This document shows positions 40,269 to 49,059 of a stretch of DNA of 64,000 nucleotides, piece by piece. A program made the translations under genes and the position numbers. The number at the start of each line of letters is the position of its first letter. Positions within the stretch are counted from its first letter, which is position 1. Source of the DNA: Halomonas alkalicola. GTDB lineage: Bacteria; Pseudomonadota; Gammaproteobacteria; Pseudomonadales; Halomonadaceae. The notes below the pieces were generated by a model that saw only the letters and a program-made list of their open reading frames with translations, searched no databases and was not told the origin of the DNA. The stretch spans positions 186,001 to 250,000 of the forward strand of contig NZ_CP131913.1 of the NCBI RefSeq assembly GCF_030704205.1, read 5' to 3'.

Positions 40269-40300
40269 CGACTCCGCCCGGCCTTGGCCGGGCGGAGTCG
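40269..40300. terminator. 15-bp hairpin between the DASS gene and ctaB
   Basis: CGACTCCGCCCGGCC pairs perfectly with its complement over two bases, between convergent genes. Confidence 0.8.
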
Positions 40301-40314
40301 TCTGCGCCATCGAC

Positions 40315-41253
40315 TCATCCCCAGAGGGACCAGGCCATGGCGTAGTGGTCGAGCAGCAGCACGCCGAAGACGCCGAGGATATAGCGGATCGAGAACCAGA
40401 AGGCGGCCAGGGGGGCCCTGGGATCCTGTCCCCGCCACACCTTCCAGTTCCAGTACATGAAGCGCGCATTGAGCGCCACCATGCCCACCAGGTAGACGGC
40501 CCCGCTCATGCCGATGGCGAAGGGCATGAGGGTCACCGCCACGGTGAGCCACCCATACAGCCACACCTGCAGCCGGGTGAAGGCCTCGCCGTGGGTCACC
40601 GGCAGCATCGGCACCCCGGCGCGTGCGTACTCCTCACGCTTGTGCAGCGCCAGCGCCCAGAAGTGCGGCGGGGTCCAGGCGAAGATGATCAGCACCAGCA
40701 GCAGCGGCTCAGGACCGACCTGCCCGGTCACCGCCGTCCACCCCAGCAGCGGCGGCGCCGCCCCGGCCACCCCGCCGATCACGATGTTCTGCGGCGTGGC
40801 GTGCTTGAGAAAGGCGGTATAGACCAGCGCATAGCCGATCAGCGAGCCCAGGGTCAGCCAGGCGGTGAGCGCATTGACCTGCCAGGCAAGCAGGCCCACG
40901 CCCGCCACCGAGAGCAGCGTGGCCCAGGCCAGCGCCACCGCGCTGGGCATGCGCCGAGCCGCCAGCGGGCGGCGGGAGGTGCGCAGCATCATCGCATCCA
41001 GCCGCCGGTCGACCACGTGGTTGAAGGCCGCGGCGCCGCCGGCGGCCAGCCCGATGCCGGCCAGCCCGAAGACCACCACGGCCAGCGACGGCAGTACCGG
41101 GCGCGCGAGCGCCATGCCCACCAGGGCGCACACCATCATCACCACCACCACCCGCGGCTTGCACAGGGTCAGCAGGTCTCTCCAGCCCCAACGGGCCGAC
41201 TCCAGCGGCACGGACGCTGCCGTGCGAACTTGCGTCATCATGGCCTCAGACAT
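40315..41253 (-). CDS. ctaB: protoheme IX farnesyltransferase (heme O synthase)
   Basis: 312-aa membrane prenyltransferase of the UbiA superfamily. The first Asp-rich motif reads FNHVVDRRLDAMM (about 77-89), and the cytoplasmic loops with YTAFLKHATPQNIVIGG match CtaB/CyoE. It converts heme B to heme O using farnesyl diphosphate, the first step to heme A for the oxidase encoded upstream. The start overlaps the ctaA stop by 8 bp. Confidence 0.95.
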   Translation of the reverse strand: MSEAMMTQVRTAASVPLESARWGWRDLLTLCKPRVVVVMMVCALVGMALARPVLPSLAVVVFGLAGIGLAAGGAAAFNHVVDRRLDAMMLRTSRRPLAARRMPSAVALAWATLLSVAGVGLLAWQVNALTAWLTLGSLIGYALVYTAFLKHATPQNIVIGGVAGAAPPLLGWTAVTGQVGPEPLLLVLIIFAWTPPHFWALALHKREEYARAGVPMLPVTHGEAFTRLQVWLYGWLTVAVTLMPFAIGMSGAVYLVGMVALNARFMYWNWKVWRGQDPRAPLAAFWFSIRYILGVFGVLLLDHYAMAWSLWG

Positions 41254-42319
41254 GGACCCACTCCTTCTTGGTCGATTGTTGTAATGCCGACACGCCTTCG
41301 GCCTCGCGCCAGGCCCACACCGCCATGGCCATGGCGATCACCAGCGCCACCGCCCCGGCGGTGTGCAGCAGCGCCAGCCACAGCGGCAGCCACAGCAGCA
41401 CATTGGCGATGCCTAGCCCCAGCTGTACCACATAGAGGCCAGCCAGCGCCCCCAGCCAGGGCCTCAGACGCGCCTCATGCCAGTGGCGCATGGCCAGCAG
41501 CAACAGCGACAGCCCCAGCACCAGGGCCCCCAGCCGATGCCCCATCTGGATGGCCGTGCGCGCATCGGCATGCAGCTGGCCATGCAGGTAGTTGGGCCCC
41601 ACGCTCTGGGTCAGGTGAAAGCCCTCGCTCCAGTCCATGGCCGGCCACCACTGGCCGTTGCAGGTCGGAAAGCCTTGGCAGGCGATGCCCGCATAGTTGC
41701 TGGAGACCCAGCCTCCCAGGGCGATCTGCGCCACCAGCAGCAGCATGGCGAGCCCCCACAGCGGCGTCAGCGGACGGCGCGGCGGCGCCACGCCACCCGG
41801 CGTCAGTCGGCCGCCGGCGAAGCGACGCAGCCGCAGGTGCAGCCACAGGAACAGCAGCATCACCGACAGCCCGCCGAGCAGGTGGAGAGTCACCACCTGG
41901 GGCCACAGCTTGAGAGTCACGGTGAAGGCCCCGAAGGCCCCCTGCACCAGGATCACCGCCAGCAGCGCGAGGCTCACCCCCCAGGGGTAGTCGGGCCGAC
42001 GACGCAGCGGCGCGCCCAGCACCACCAGGGCAATCACCAGCAGCCCCAGCGCCGAGGCCACGTAGCGATGCACCATCTCGACCCAGGCCTGGAAGGTCTC
42101 GAGCGGCGCCTCGGGCGTGTGGGCCAGGGCCCGGGTCTCATCCGGCACCACCAGCCGCCCGTAGCAACCGGGCCAGTCCGGGCAACCCAGGCCGGCGTCC
42201 ACCAGCCGCGTGAACACCCCCACCAGGATCACCGCCACGGTGAAGACCACCCCCACCAGGCTGAGCGCCATGAGCCGCCGCAGGCGGCGCCGAGATGCCT
42301 CATTGGTCATTGTCGTCAT
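41246..42319 (-). CDS. ctaA: heme A synthase (CtaA/COX15 family)
   Basis: 357-aa, eight-helix membrane protein. GLGCPDWPGCYG (about 43-54) and CQGFPTCNGQWWP (about 212-224) carry the cysteine pairs of the family, and histidines in WVEMVHRYVAS and IQMGHRLGAL are heme ligands. Oxidises the heme O C8 methyl to formyl. The start at 42319 follows AGGAGG. Sits between the assembly-like protein and ctaB. Confidence 0.95.
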   Translation of the reverse strand: MTTMTNEASRRRLRRLMALSLVGVVFTVAVILVGVFTRLVDAGLGCPDWPGCYGRLVVPDETRALAHTPEAPLETFQAWVEMVHRYVASALGLLVIALVVLGAPLRRRPDYPWGVSLALLAVILVQGAFGAFTVTLKLWPQVVTLHLLGGLSVMLLFLWLHLRLRRFAGGRLTPGGVAPPRRPLTPLWGLAMLLLVAQIALGGWVSSNYAGIACQGFPTCNGQWWPAMDWSEGFHLTQSVGPNYLHGQLHADARTAIQMGHRLGALVLGLSLLLLAMRHWHEARLRPWLGALAGLYVVQLGLGIANVLLWLPLWLALLHTAGAVALVIAMAMAVWAWREAEGVSALQQSTKKEWVHV

Positions 42320-42331
42320 CCCTGTCGCCTC

Positions 42332-42880
42332 CTAGCGTCCCGCCAGCCTGGGCTCATCCCGACGCAACACCTCGGGGTTCATGCGCAGCAGGCGATTGAG
42401 ATCGTCGAGCACGTCCCGGGCCGACACCTCGGGCCCATAGGCAAGCACCGGTACGCCTCGCGGGTCCAGCACCCAGAGGTGGTCGGGGGCATGCCACGCC
42501 GGGTGCTCGGTCCAGTGGGCCACCGCCTCACCGGGCAGTGCACTGGCCTCACCGCCGACCCGCAGCCGGCTGACCCGCGGCGCCTCGCGCCCCAGGGCCC
42601 GGTGCAGGCGCCACCACTGGTCGGCCAGCGCCGCACACTGGTCGCCGCAGTCGAAGGCCAGTACCCAGTCACCGCCAAGCCCGGCGGCGTGCTCCCCCTC
42701 CAGGGGCCAGGCCGCCAGCGCCGGGAGATCCGGCGCCAGATCCCCGTGGGCGGTACGCTGCTCGGGAATGCCGACCCGCCAGGTCACCATGGCCCAGGCC
42801 ACCAGCAACGGCAGTGCGAAGAGCGACAGCAGCGCCAGCACCTTGAGGCGGGACGCACGGGCTCGAGAGGTCTGTCTCAT
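42332..42880 (-). CDS. membrane-anchored protein of the cytochrome oxidase cluster, unknown
   Basis: 182 aa. One N-terminal membrane helix (about 12-33), then a soluble domain with two cysteines in FDCGDQCAAL, spaced as C-x3-C like Sco-type copper chaperones. HLWVLDPRGVPVLAYG looks like the thioredoxin-fold end of such proteins. The Sco resemblance is limited. The start at 42880 overlaps the SURF1 stop (TGATG), so it is translationally coupled. It occupies the place where Pseudomonas cox clusters carry a hypothetical gene. Confidence 0.65.
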   Translation of the reverse strand: MRQTSRARASRLKVLALLSLFALPLLVAWAMVTWRVGIPEQRTAHGDLAPDLPALAAWPLEGEHAAGLGGDWVLAFDCGDQCAALADQWWRLHRALGREAPRVSRLRVGGEASALPGEAVAHWTEHPAWHAPDHLWVLDPRGVPVLAYGPEVSARDVLDDLNRLLRMNPEVLRRDEPRLAGR

Positions 42881-43632
42881 CACAAGCTCTCCTGCTTGTT
42901 GTCTGTACGACAGGGATCATCATTGGCCGCCCGGCGGTCACGCCCCAGGCGGCGGCCACCGATCACCATCACCACCAGGGCGGCCAGCGCCAGCCCCCAC
43001 CACTGCACGGCGTAGCCCAGGTGGCGACTGGGCGGCATCACGCTGGGCGTCCACCAGGGTTCGAGCCGCCCCGGGCCCTGCTCGAGGTGCAGCCAGCCGT
43101 CATGGGCAAAGGGCAGCTCCCAGGCATCGAGCTGGATGCGCTGCAGGCGCTGCCCCTCGCGGTTGGGGCCGAACAGCGGCGCCCCCTCGCCCGCCACCTG
43201 CCAGCGCCCCTCCAGGGTCACCGGGCCTTGCGGCGTCTCCACCTCCGGGGTCTCGCGGCCGGCACCACTGGCCAGGAAGCCCCGCTGCACCAGCCACAGG
43301 CGGCCGTCGGCGGTGCGCAGCGGGGTCAGCGGCGCCACGCCGTGACGCCCATTGAGCACCCGGTTGTCGAGGAACAGCGTCTGTTCGGCCAGGTACTCAC
43401 CGCTCAGGGTCAGGTGGCTGCCGTCCGGCGGCCGCTGGTGCGGCGCCTCCAGGTGCGGCGCCGCCGCCAGGCCCGCCAGATAGTCACGCTTCTCGCCTGC
43501 CCGCTCCCACTGCCAGAGCCCGAGCCCCAGGCCGAGCAGCACCAGCGGCGACCACAGCAGCCACCACAGGCGTTGCCGCCATGGCCCGCGACGGGCATGC
43601 TGAGAGGGAGAATCGTTCAAGGAGTGTTCCAT
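42880..43632 (-). CDS. SURF1-family cytochrome oxidase assembly protein
   Basis: 250 aa with membrane helices at both ends (about 22-42 and 213-232). The family hallmarks GLGLWQWERAGEKRDYL near the first helix and HLGYAVQWWGLALAALVV at the second are clear. SURF1 helps insert heme A into subunit I. The start at 43632 overlaps the start codon of the divergent DUF2909 gene (shared CATG). No good ribosome site, so a different start is possible, but no other in-frame start fits. Confidence 0.9.
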   Translation of the reverse strand: MEHSLNDSPSQHARRGPWRQRLWWLLWSPLVLLGLGLGLWQWERAGEKRDYLAGLAAAPHLEAPHQRPPDGSHLTLSGEYLAEQTLFLDNRVLNGRHGVAPLTPLRTADGRLWLVQRGFLASGAGRETPEVETPQGPVTLEGRWQVAGEGAPLFGPNREGQRLQRIQLDAWELPFAHDGWLHLEQGPGRLEPWWTPSVMPPSRHLGYAVQWWGLALAALVVMVIGGRRLGRDRRAANDDPCRTDNKQESL

Positions 43633-43825
43633 GCTACTCAAGGTCCTGATCGCGCTGGTGTTCCTGGCCATGCTGGCGAGCCTTGCCGCCGGTGCGGGCT
43701 TCCTGCTCCGCGACGAGGCCGCCTCGCGCCGGCTGCTGGTGTCACTCAAGCTCCGCGTCGCCCTGGCCGCCACCCTGCTGGGCCTGCTCTTTTACGGCTT
43801 CTACGCCGGCGGTCTCGCCGGCTGA
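43631..43825 (+). CDS. DUF2909 twin-helix membrane protein
   Basis: 64-aa protein with two membrane helices (about 3-26 and 43-62) joined by a basic loop (RDEAASRRLLVSLKLR). Resembles DUF2909, a family often found inside cox clusters. GGAG lies six bases before the start. Reads against the rest of the cluster, and its start codon overlaps that of SURF1. Function unknown. Confidence 0.75.
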   Translation: MLLKVLIALVFLAMLASLAAGAGFLLRDEAASRRLLVSLKLRVALAATLLGLLFYGFYAGGLAG

Positions 43826-43865
43826 ACTCGGCCCGGAATGCTGGCGAACCCGGCCAGCCCCAGGC

Positions 43866-44723
43866 TCAGAAGACATAGACGAACAGGAACAGGCCGATCC
43901 ACACCACGTCCACGAAGTGCCAGTACCAGCAGGCCGCCTCGAAGCCGAAGTGGTTGTCGCTCGAGAAGTGGCCGCGCAGCACGCGCACCAGCATCACCGC
44001 CAGGATGGTGGCGCCGATGATCACGTGGGCTCCGTGGAAGCCGGTAAGCAGGAAGAAGGTCGCCCCGTAGATGCCCGCCTCCAGGGTGATGCCGTAGTGA
44101 ACATAGGCCTCGTAGTACTCGATGCCCTGGATGGTGATGAAACTGATGGCCAGCAGCAGAGTGGCGAACAGCCATTTGCGGGTGGTATCGCGATGCCCCT
44201 CCTTGAGCCCCTCGTGGGCCACCGTCAGGGTGATGCTCGACGCCACCAGGATCAGAGTGTTCACCAGCGGCAGCTGCCAGGGGCTGAAGGTATCGCGGGG
44301 GCCTGCCACATCACCGGGCGGCTCGAGCAGCGGCCAGCTGGCGGTGAACTCCGGCCACAGCAGCGCCGCCACCCCCTTGGCCCCCTCGCCGTCGAGCCAT
44401 GGCAAGGCGAAGGTGCGGATATAGAAGAGCGCTCCGAAGAAGGCGGCGAAGAACATCACCTCGGAGAAGATGAACCAGCCCATGCCCTGGCGGAAGGAGC
44501 GGTCCATCTGGGCGTCGTAGAGCCCCTGGCGGGACTCCTTCACCACGTCGCGGAACCACAGTCCCATCACCGCCAGCACTGCCAGCAGGCCCAACACCAT
44601 CAATGAAGTGCCACGGTCATGCACCAGTACCATGCCGGTGCCGACCATCATCAGGCCCAGGGCCAGCGAACCGAGAATCGGCCACTTGCTGGTTGCCGGA
44701 ACGTAGTAGCTGCCACCGCTCAT
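43866..44723 (-). CDS. ctaE: cytochrome c oxidase subunit III
   Basis: 285 aa, seven hydrophobic helices. The GWFIFSEVMFFAAFFGALF segment with its conserved Glu (about 89-107), the long periplasmic loop, and FFLLTGFHGAHVIIG (about 224-238) are typical of COX3. Stabilises the proton-pumping core. The start overlaps the ctaG stop by 4 bp. Confidence 0.96.
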   Translation of the reverse strand: MSGGSYYVPATSKWPILGSLALGLMMVGTGMVLVHDRGTSLMVLGLLAVLAVMGLWFRDVVKESRQGLYDAQMDRSFRQGMGWFIFSEVMFFAAFFGALFYIRTFALPWLDGEGAKGVAALLWPEFTASWPLLEPPGDVAGPRDTFSPWQLPLVNTLILVASSITLTVAHEGLKEGHRDTTRKWLFATLLLAISFITIQGIEYYEAYVHYGITLEAGIYGATFFLLTGFHGAHVIIGATILAVMLVRVLRGHFSSDNHFGFEAACWYWHFVDVVWIGLFLFVYVF

Positions 44724-45319
44724 GCCTCATCTCCTTTGCCGGCAGTCGCCCGGGCCTGAAGCGGCGCCTCGTCGCGGGTGACCGGATACAGGGTGTAGAC
44801 CAGGGTTACCGTATTGACCTCGGGCGGCAGGTCCCGGGCCAGCTGGAACACCAGCGGCAACTCCAGGCGCTCGCCCGCCTCCAGGTGCTGCTCCTCGAAA
44901 CAGAAGCAGCTCACCTTGCGCAGGTGGCGCGTGGCATTCGAGGGCGAGACGCTGGGCACCGCCCGCCCCCAGGTGCCCTCACCGCTGGCATTGTGGAAGG
45001 CGAACTCCACCTCGGTGGTCTGCCCCGGGTGGACGCGCATCTGGCGGGTCTCCACCTCGAGGTTCCAGGGCAGCCCCGACCCGTTGCGGGTGATGAACTG
45101 CACGGTGACGTAGCGCGAATTGTCCACCCCCTCGTGCACGATGGCCTGGGCGGTGGTGTCCACCTTGCCATTGATGCCGGTGACGCGGCAGAAGACGTCA
45201 TAGAGCGGCACCAGGGCGAAGGCAAAGGCGAACATGCCCACCAGGGCGGCCACCGAGCGCACCACGGTGCGGCGCACGCCGGGGTTGGGGGCGGTGGAGT
45301 GGCGTTGGGGCTCTGTCAT
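44720..45319 (-). CDS. ctaG: cytochrome oxidase assembly protein CtaG (Cox11)
   Basis: 199 aa. One N-terminal anchor (about 22-44), then the copper-binding periplasmic beta domain with the VSCFCFEEQHLEAGE motif (about 129-143), whose two Cys deliver copper to the CuB site of subunit I. FCRVTGINGK follows the helix. Placed right after ctaD, the subunit it matures. Confidence 0.95.
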   Translation of the reverse strand: MTEPQRHSTAPNPGVRRTVVRSVAALVGMFAFAFALVPLYDVFCRVTGINGKVDTTAQAIVHEGVDNSRYVTVQFITRNGSGLPWNLEVETRQMRVHPGQTTEVEFAFHNASGEGTWGRAVPSVSPSNATRHLRKVSCFCFEEQHLEAGERLELPLVFQLARDLPPEVNTVTLVYTLYPVTRDEAPLQARATAGKGDEA

Positions 45320-45351
45320 GGGTCACCTCCTTGGGCGCGGGCCAGGCTCGC

Positions 45352-46986
45352 TCAGTGTTCCTGGCGCTGGAAGGTCGGCGGCGTCTCGAAGGTGTGCAGC
45401 GGGGCCGGACTCGGCACGCTCCACTCGAGATCCTCGGCGCCCTCCCAGGCCTTGGCCGGCGCCTTCTCGCCGCCGCGCACGCAGAGGATCACCACCGCCA
45501 CGAACACCAGCTGCGAGGTGCCGAACATGAAGGCCCCCAGGCTCGACACCAGGTTGAAGTCGGCGAACTGCAGGGCGTAGTCGGGAATGCGCCGCGGCAT
45601 GCCGGCCAGGCCCGCGAAGTGCATGGGGAAGAAGGTCAGGTTGACGCCGATCACCGAGAGCCAGAAGTGCCACTGGGCCAGCTTCACGTTGGGGTAGTGG
45701 CCGGTCCACTTGGGCAGCCAGTAGTAGACCCCCGCCATGATCGCGAACACCGCTCCGGGCACCAGCACGTAGTGGAAGTGGGCCACCACGAAATAGGTGT
45801 CGTGGTACTGGAAGTCCGCGGGGGCGATGGCCAGCATCAGGCCGGAGAAGCCGCCGATGGTGAAGAGCACCACGAAGGCCAGGGCGAAGAGCATCGGCGG
45901 CTCGAAGGTGATGGAGCCGCGGAACAGGGTGGTGATCCAGTTGAACACCTTCACCCCGGTGGGCACCGCGATGATCATGGTGGTGTACATGAAGAACAGC
46001 TCGGCGGCCAGCGGCAGCCCCACCACGAACATGTGGTGCGCCCACACCAGGAAGGAGAGGATGGCGATGGCCGCGGTGGCATAGACCATGGAGGCGTAGC
46101 CGAACAGCCGCTTGCGGGCGAAGGTCGGGATGATCGCCGAGACGATGCCGAAGGCCGGCAGGATCATGATGTAGACCTCGGGATGCCCGAAGAACCAGAA
46201 CAGGTGCTGGAACAGCACCGGGTCGCCGCCGCCGGCGGCATTGAAGAAGTGGGTGCCGAAGTTGATGTCCATCAGCATCATGGTGATCACCCCTGCCAGC
46301 ACCGGCATCACCGCGATCAGCAGGAAGGCGGTGATCAGCCAGGTCCAGACGAACAGCGGCATATCCATCAGCCGCATGCCCGGGGCGCGCATGTTGATGA
46401 TGGTGGCGATGATGTTGATGGCACCGAGGATCGAGCTGATGCCGGCGATGTGCAGCGAGAGGATGAAGAAGGTGGTGGACGGCGGCGCATAGGTGGTGGA
46501 GAGCGGCGCGTAGAAGGTCCAGCCGAAGTTGGGCCCGCCCCCCGGCATCAGCAGGGTGGAGAGCAGCAGCAGGAAGGCCACCGGCAGCAGCCAGAAGCTG
46601 AAGTTGTTGAGCCGTGGCAGGGCCATGTCCGGCGCACCGATCTGCAGCGGGATCATCCAGTTGGCAAGCCCCGTGAAGGCCGGCATGACCGCCGCGAAGA
46701 CCATGATCAGGCCATGCATGGTGGTCATCTGGTTGAAGAATTCCGGATTGACCAACTGCAGGCCCGGCTGGAAGAGCTCGGCCCGCACCACCAGCGCGAA
46801 GATCCCGCCGATGAAGAACATGATCAGCGAGAAGATCAGGTAGAGACTGCCGATCTCCTTGTGGTTGGTGGTCAGCAGCCAGCGCAGGATGCCACGCGGT
46901 GGCTCAGGATGGGCGGCTGCCTGGCCGCCGGCGGTGGCCGAGGTGCTCTGCTCGACGGGGTGATGCGGAGGCAGCTTGGGCGCCAT
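45352..46986 (-). CDS. ctaD: cytochrome c oxidase subunit I (aa3 type)
   Basis: 544 aa, twelve helices. Heme a ligand in TTMHGLIMVF, CuB ligands HPEVYIMILPAFG (His-Tyr crosslink) and HHMFVVG, and heme a3/a histidines in VVAHFHYVLV. The D-channel asparagines/Asp near the N-terminus and K-channel lysine region are present, so it should be an A-type proton pump. Second gene of the ctaC-D-G-E run. Confidence 0.97.
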   Translation of the reverse strand: MAPKLPPHHPVEQSTSATAGGQAAAHPEPPRGILRWLLTTNHKEIGSLYLIFSLIMFFIGGIFALVVRAELFQPGLQLVNPEFFNQMTTMHGLIMVFAAVMPAFTGLANWMIPLQIGAPDMALPRLNNFSFWLLPVAFLLLLSTLLMPGGGPNFGWTFYAPLSTTYAPPSTTFFILSLHIAGISSILGAINIIATIINMRAPGMRLMDMPLFVWTWLITAFLLIAVMPVLAGVITMMLMDINFGTHFFNAAGGGDPVLFQHLFWFFGHPEVYIMILPAFGIVSAIIPTFARKRLFGYASMVYATAAIAILSFLVWAHHMFVVGLPLAAELFFMYTTMIIAVPTGVKVFNWITTLFRGSITFEPPMLFALAFVVLFTIGGFSGLMLAIAPADFQYHDTYFVVAHFHYVLVPGAVFAIMAGVYYWLPKWTGHYPNVKLAQWHFWLSVIGVNLTFFPMHFAGLAGMPRRIPDYALQFADFNLVSSLGAFMFGTSQLVFVAVVILCVRGGEKAPAKAWEGAEDLEWSVPSPAPLHTFETPPTFQRQEH

Positions 46987-47019
46987 CGTGAATCTCCCTG
47001 ATCTGTCATTGTGCTGTTG

Positions 47020-48141
47020 TTATTGGTTCGCCAGCTTCTCGACCACGTCAGCCGGTTGGACAGCGTCACCGGTGTCGTTGCCCCAGGCGTTGCGCGTCCA
47101 GGTGGTCACGGCGGCAATCTCGACCGGGTTCAAGGTGCTGCGGAAGGCCGGCATCGCCGTGCCGGACACGCCGTTGACGATGGTGTCCAGGTGCCAGGCG
47201 AGGTCGTCAAGCAGCCGCTGGTTGCCGGCGAGCGCCGGGAAGGCCGGCGCCGCCCCCTGCCCCTCGGGCTGGTGGCAGGAGGCACAGATGCTGGCGTAAA
47301 CCGCCTCGCCGCGCTCCATCAGCTCCTCCAGTTCCCACTCGCGGTCGACGCCCATCGCCTCCTGCTCCGCCTCCTCGCGACGCTCGGCGAGCCAGGTATC
47401 GAACTCCTCCTCCTCCATGGCATGCACCACGATTGGCATGAAGCCGTGGTCCATGCCGCAGAGCTCGGCGCACTGGCCGCGATAGATGCCGGGCTCGTTG
47501 ATGCGCACCCAGTTCTCGTTGACGAAACCGGGAATGGTGTCCTGCTTGACGGCGAAGTCCGGCACCCACCAGGAGTGGATGACATCGTCGGAGGTCATCA
47601 GGAAGCGCACCTTGCGGTTGATGGGCAGCACCAGGGGGTTGTCGACCTCGAGCAGGTAGTGCTCGCCACGCGGCTCATCCCCGCGGATCTGGGCGCGCGG
47701 GGTGCTCATGCTGGAGTTGAAGGCGACATCCTCGCCCAGGTACTCGTAGCGCCAGCGCCACTGCTGGCCAATGATCATCACATCGAGCTCGGCGTCGGAG
47801 GTGTCGTACATCTTCTTGAGGGTCGCGGTGGCCGGCACCGCCATGCCCACCAGGATCAGCAGGGGAACGGCGGTCCACAGCACCTCCACGGTGGTGTTCT
47901 CGTGGAAGTTGGCCGCCTTGGCGCCGCGGGAGCGACGGAACTTGAACAGGGAGTAGAACATCACCCCGAACACGATCACGCCGATGATCACGCAGATCCA
48001 GAAGATGGTCATGTGCAGGGAGTGGATCTCGCGACTGAGGTCGGTGACCCCCACCGGCATGTTCCAACCGCTGGCGACTGCCGCGGGGACGAACGCAAGC
48101 CCCGTCAGACAGCCCGCCATCCACACGAACAACGTGCGCAT
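47020..48141 (-). CDS. ctaC: cytochrome c oxidase subunit II with fused cytochrome c domain
   Basis: 373 aa. Signal/first helix, second helix (about 45-70), then the cupredoxin domain with the CuA ligands CAELCGMDHGFM (about 222-233) and an earlier His in VIHSWWVPDF. The C-terminal extension carries a c-type heme site CASCH and a distal Met in GTAMPAF, so this is a caa3-type oxidase with a built-in electron entry heme. First gene of the oxidase operon. Confidence 0.96.
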   Translation of the reverse strand: MRTLFVWMAGCLTGLAFVPAAVASGWNMPVGVTDLSREIHSLHMTIFWICVIIGVIVFGVMFYSLFKFRRSRGAKAANFHENTTVEVLWTAVPLLILVGMAVPATATLKKMYDTSDAELDVMIIGQQWRWRYEYLGEDVAFNSSMSTPRAQIRGDEPRGEHYLLEVDNPLVLPINRKVRFLMTSDDVIHSWWVPDFAVKQDTIPGFVNENWVRINEPGIYRGQCAELCGMDHGFMPIVVHAMEEEEFDTWLAERREEAEQEAMGVDREWELEELMERGEAVYASICASCHQPEGQGAAPAFPALAGNQRLLDDLAWHLDTIVNGVSGTAMPAFRSTLNPVEIAAVTTWTRNAWGNDTGDAVQPADVVEKLANQ

Positions 48142-48274
48142 CGGCGCCTCCTCGTTATTGTTGTCTTAGCGGTTAACGCAACATTAGCTGTGTCTGCGAT
48201 GCAGTATAGAAGACCCTGCTGTGACAACTCGCCGCAGTCGGCGGGCGTACCAACGCCGGATTCAACGGGGCCCC

Positions 48275-48448
48275 TCAGCGGGCGACCACGATGGCCACCG
48301 CCGCCACCCCCACCACGAACAGCAGCCCCATCACCACGCCCACCACGATGAAGGCCAGCGGCCTGCCCTGCTCGAAATCCTCGCGGCGGCGCTGCTCCTT
48401 CTGCACGCCGAGGAATGCCGCCAGTACCGACTTGATCACGCGCCACAT
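48275..48448 (-). CDS. DUF2970 small membrane protein
   Basis: 57 aa. The start MWRVIKSVLAAFLGVQ at 48448 and the following EQRRREDFEQGRP identify DUF2970; one C-terminal membrane helix ends it. The gene lies 133 bp upstream of ctaC on the same strand, as is common near cox genes. Function unknown. Confidence 0.75.
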   Translation of the reverse strand: MWRVIKSVLAAFLGVQKEQRRREDFEQGRPLAFIVVGVVMGLLFVVGVAAVAIVVAR

Positions 48449-48610
48449 CGCCAGCTCCTTGTCTGTTCGCCGAGTAGCAGGGGGCGGCGTGACAGGCATC
48501 AAGAAAGGCTCATTCCCTGCGTCACATCACCGACCACCTCTCCTATACTCTAGATGCTTTCTCCCCATACCCCGCAGCGCGCCCCGAGGGGGCCCGTTCA
48601 GGAGGCGATC

Positions 48611-48964
48611 ATGAAGACCAACCCCTTCGGCATGGACCTCGGCATGATGAATGCCAATCCCATGCTGGCCTGGTGGCAGCAGCAGTGGATGAAGGGCGTC
48701 AATCCGATGGCGCGCATGCAGGCGGCCTGGATAGAGAGCCTGGCCGAGGCCATGGAGTTCGAAGCGCAGTTTCTGAAAGCGATCGCCGAGAGCGGCGAGC
48801 AGATGAACGAGTGCTTCAAGACCGAGACCCCCTGCACCCCCGAACAGGTCCAGGCCTGCTACCAGAAACTCGTGCAGCAGATGACCGACGCCCAGCAGAA
48901 GCGCATGGAGCATGCCGCCCGGCTGAGTCATGACTTCCGCAAGCGGCTCTGGGAAGAGATCTGA
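48611..48964 (+). CDS. small Met-rich helical protein, unknown
   Basis: 117 aa, not recognised. The N-terminus is rich in Met, Asn and Gly (NPFGMDLGMMNANPM), followed by long amphipathic helices (AWIESLAEAMEFEAQFLKAI, QVQACYQKLVQQMTDAQQKR). The shape recalls phasins, which coat PHB granules, and the genome context has PHB-linked enzymes, but the evidence is only composition. GGAGG precedes the start. A monocistronic unit with a strong terminator. Confidence 0.65.
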   Translation: MKTNPFGMDLGMMNANPMLAWWQQQWMKGVNPMARMQAAWIESLAEAMEFEAQFLKAIAESGEQMNECFKTETPCTPEQVQACYQKLVQQMTDAQQKRMEHAARLSHDFRKRLWEEI

Positions 48965-49000
48965 CGGGCCAGTGCCCACTCCTCCCGTACACCCACCACG

Positions 49001-49028
49001 CGAAGCGGCGCCATCTGGCGCCGCTTCG
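49001..49028. terminator. 13-bp hairpin after the Met-rich protein gene
   Basis: CGAAGCGGCGCCA pairs perfectly with its complement over two bases and is followed by TGTTTCC; shared with convergent lrgB. Confidence 0.8.
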
Positions 49029-49059
49029 TGTTTCCGCTTTCCCGCCCGCCGCTCGGGGC

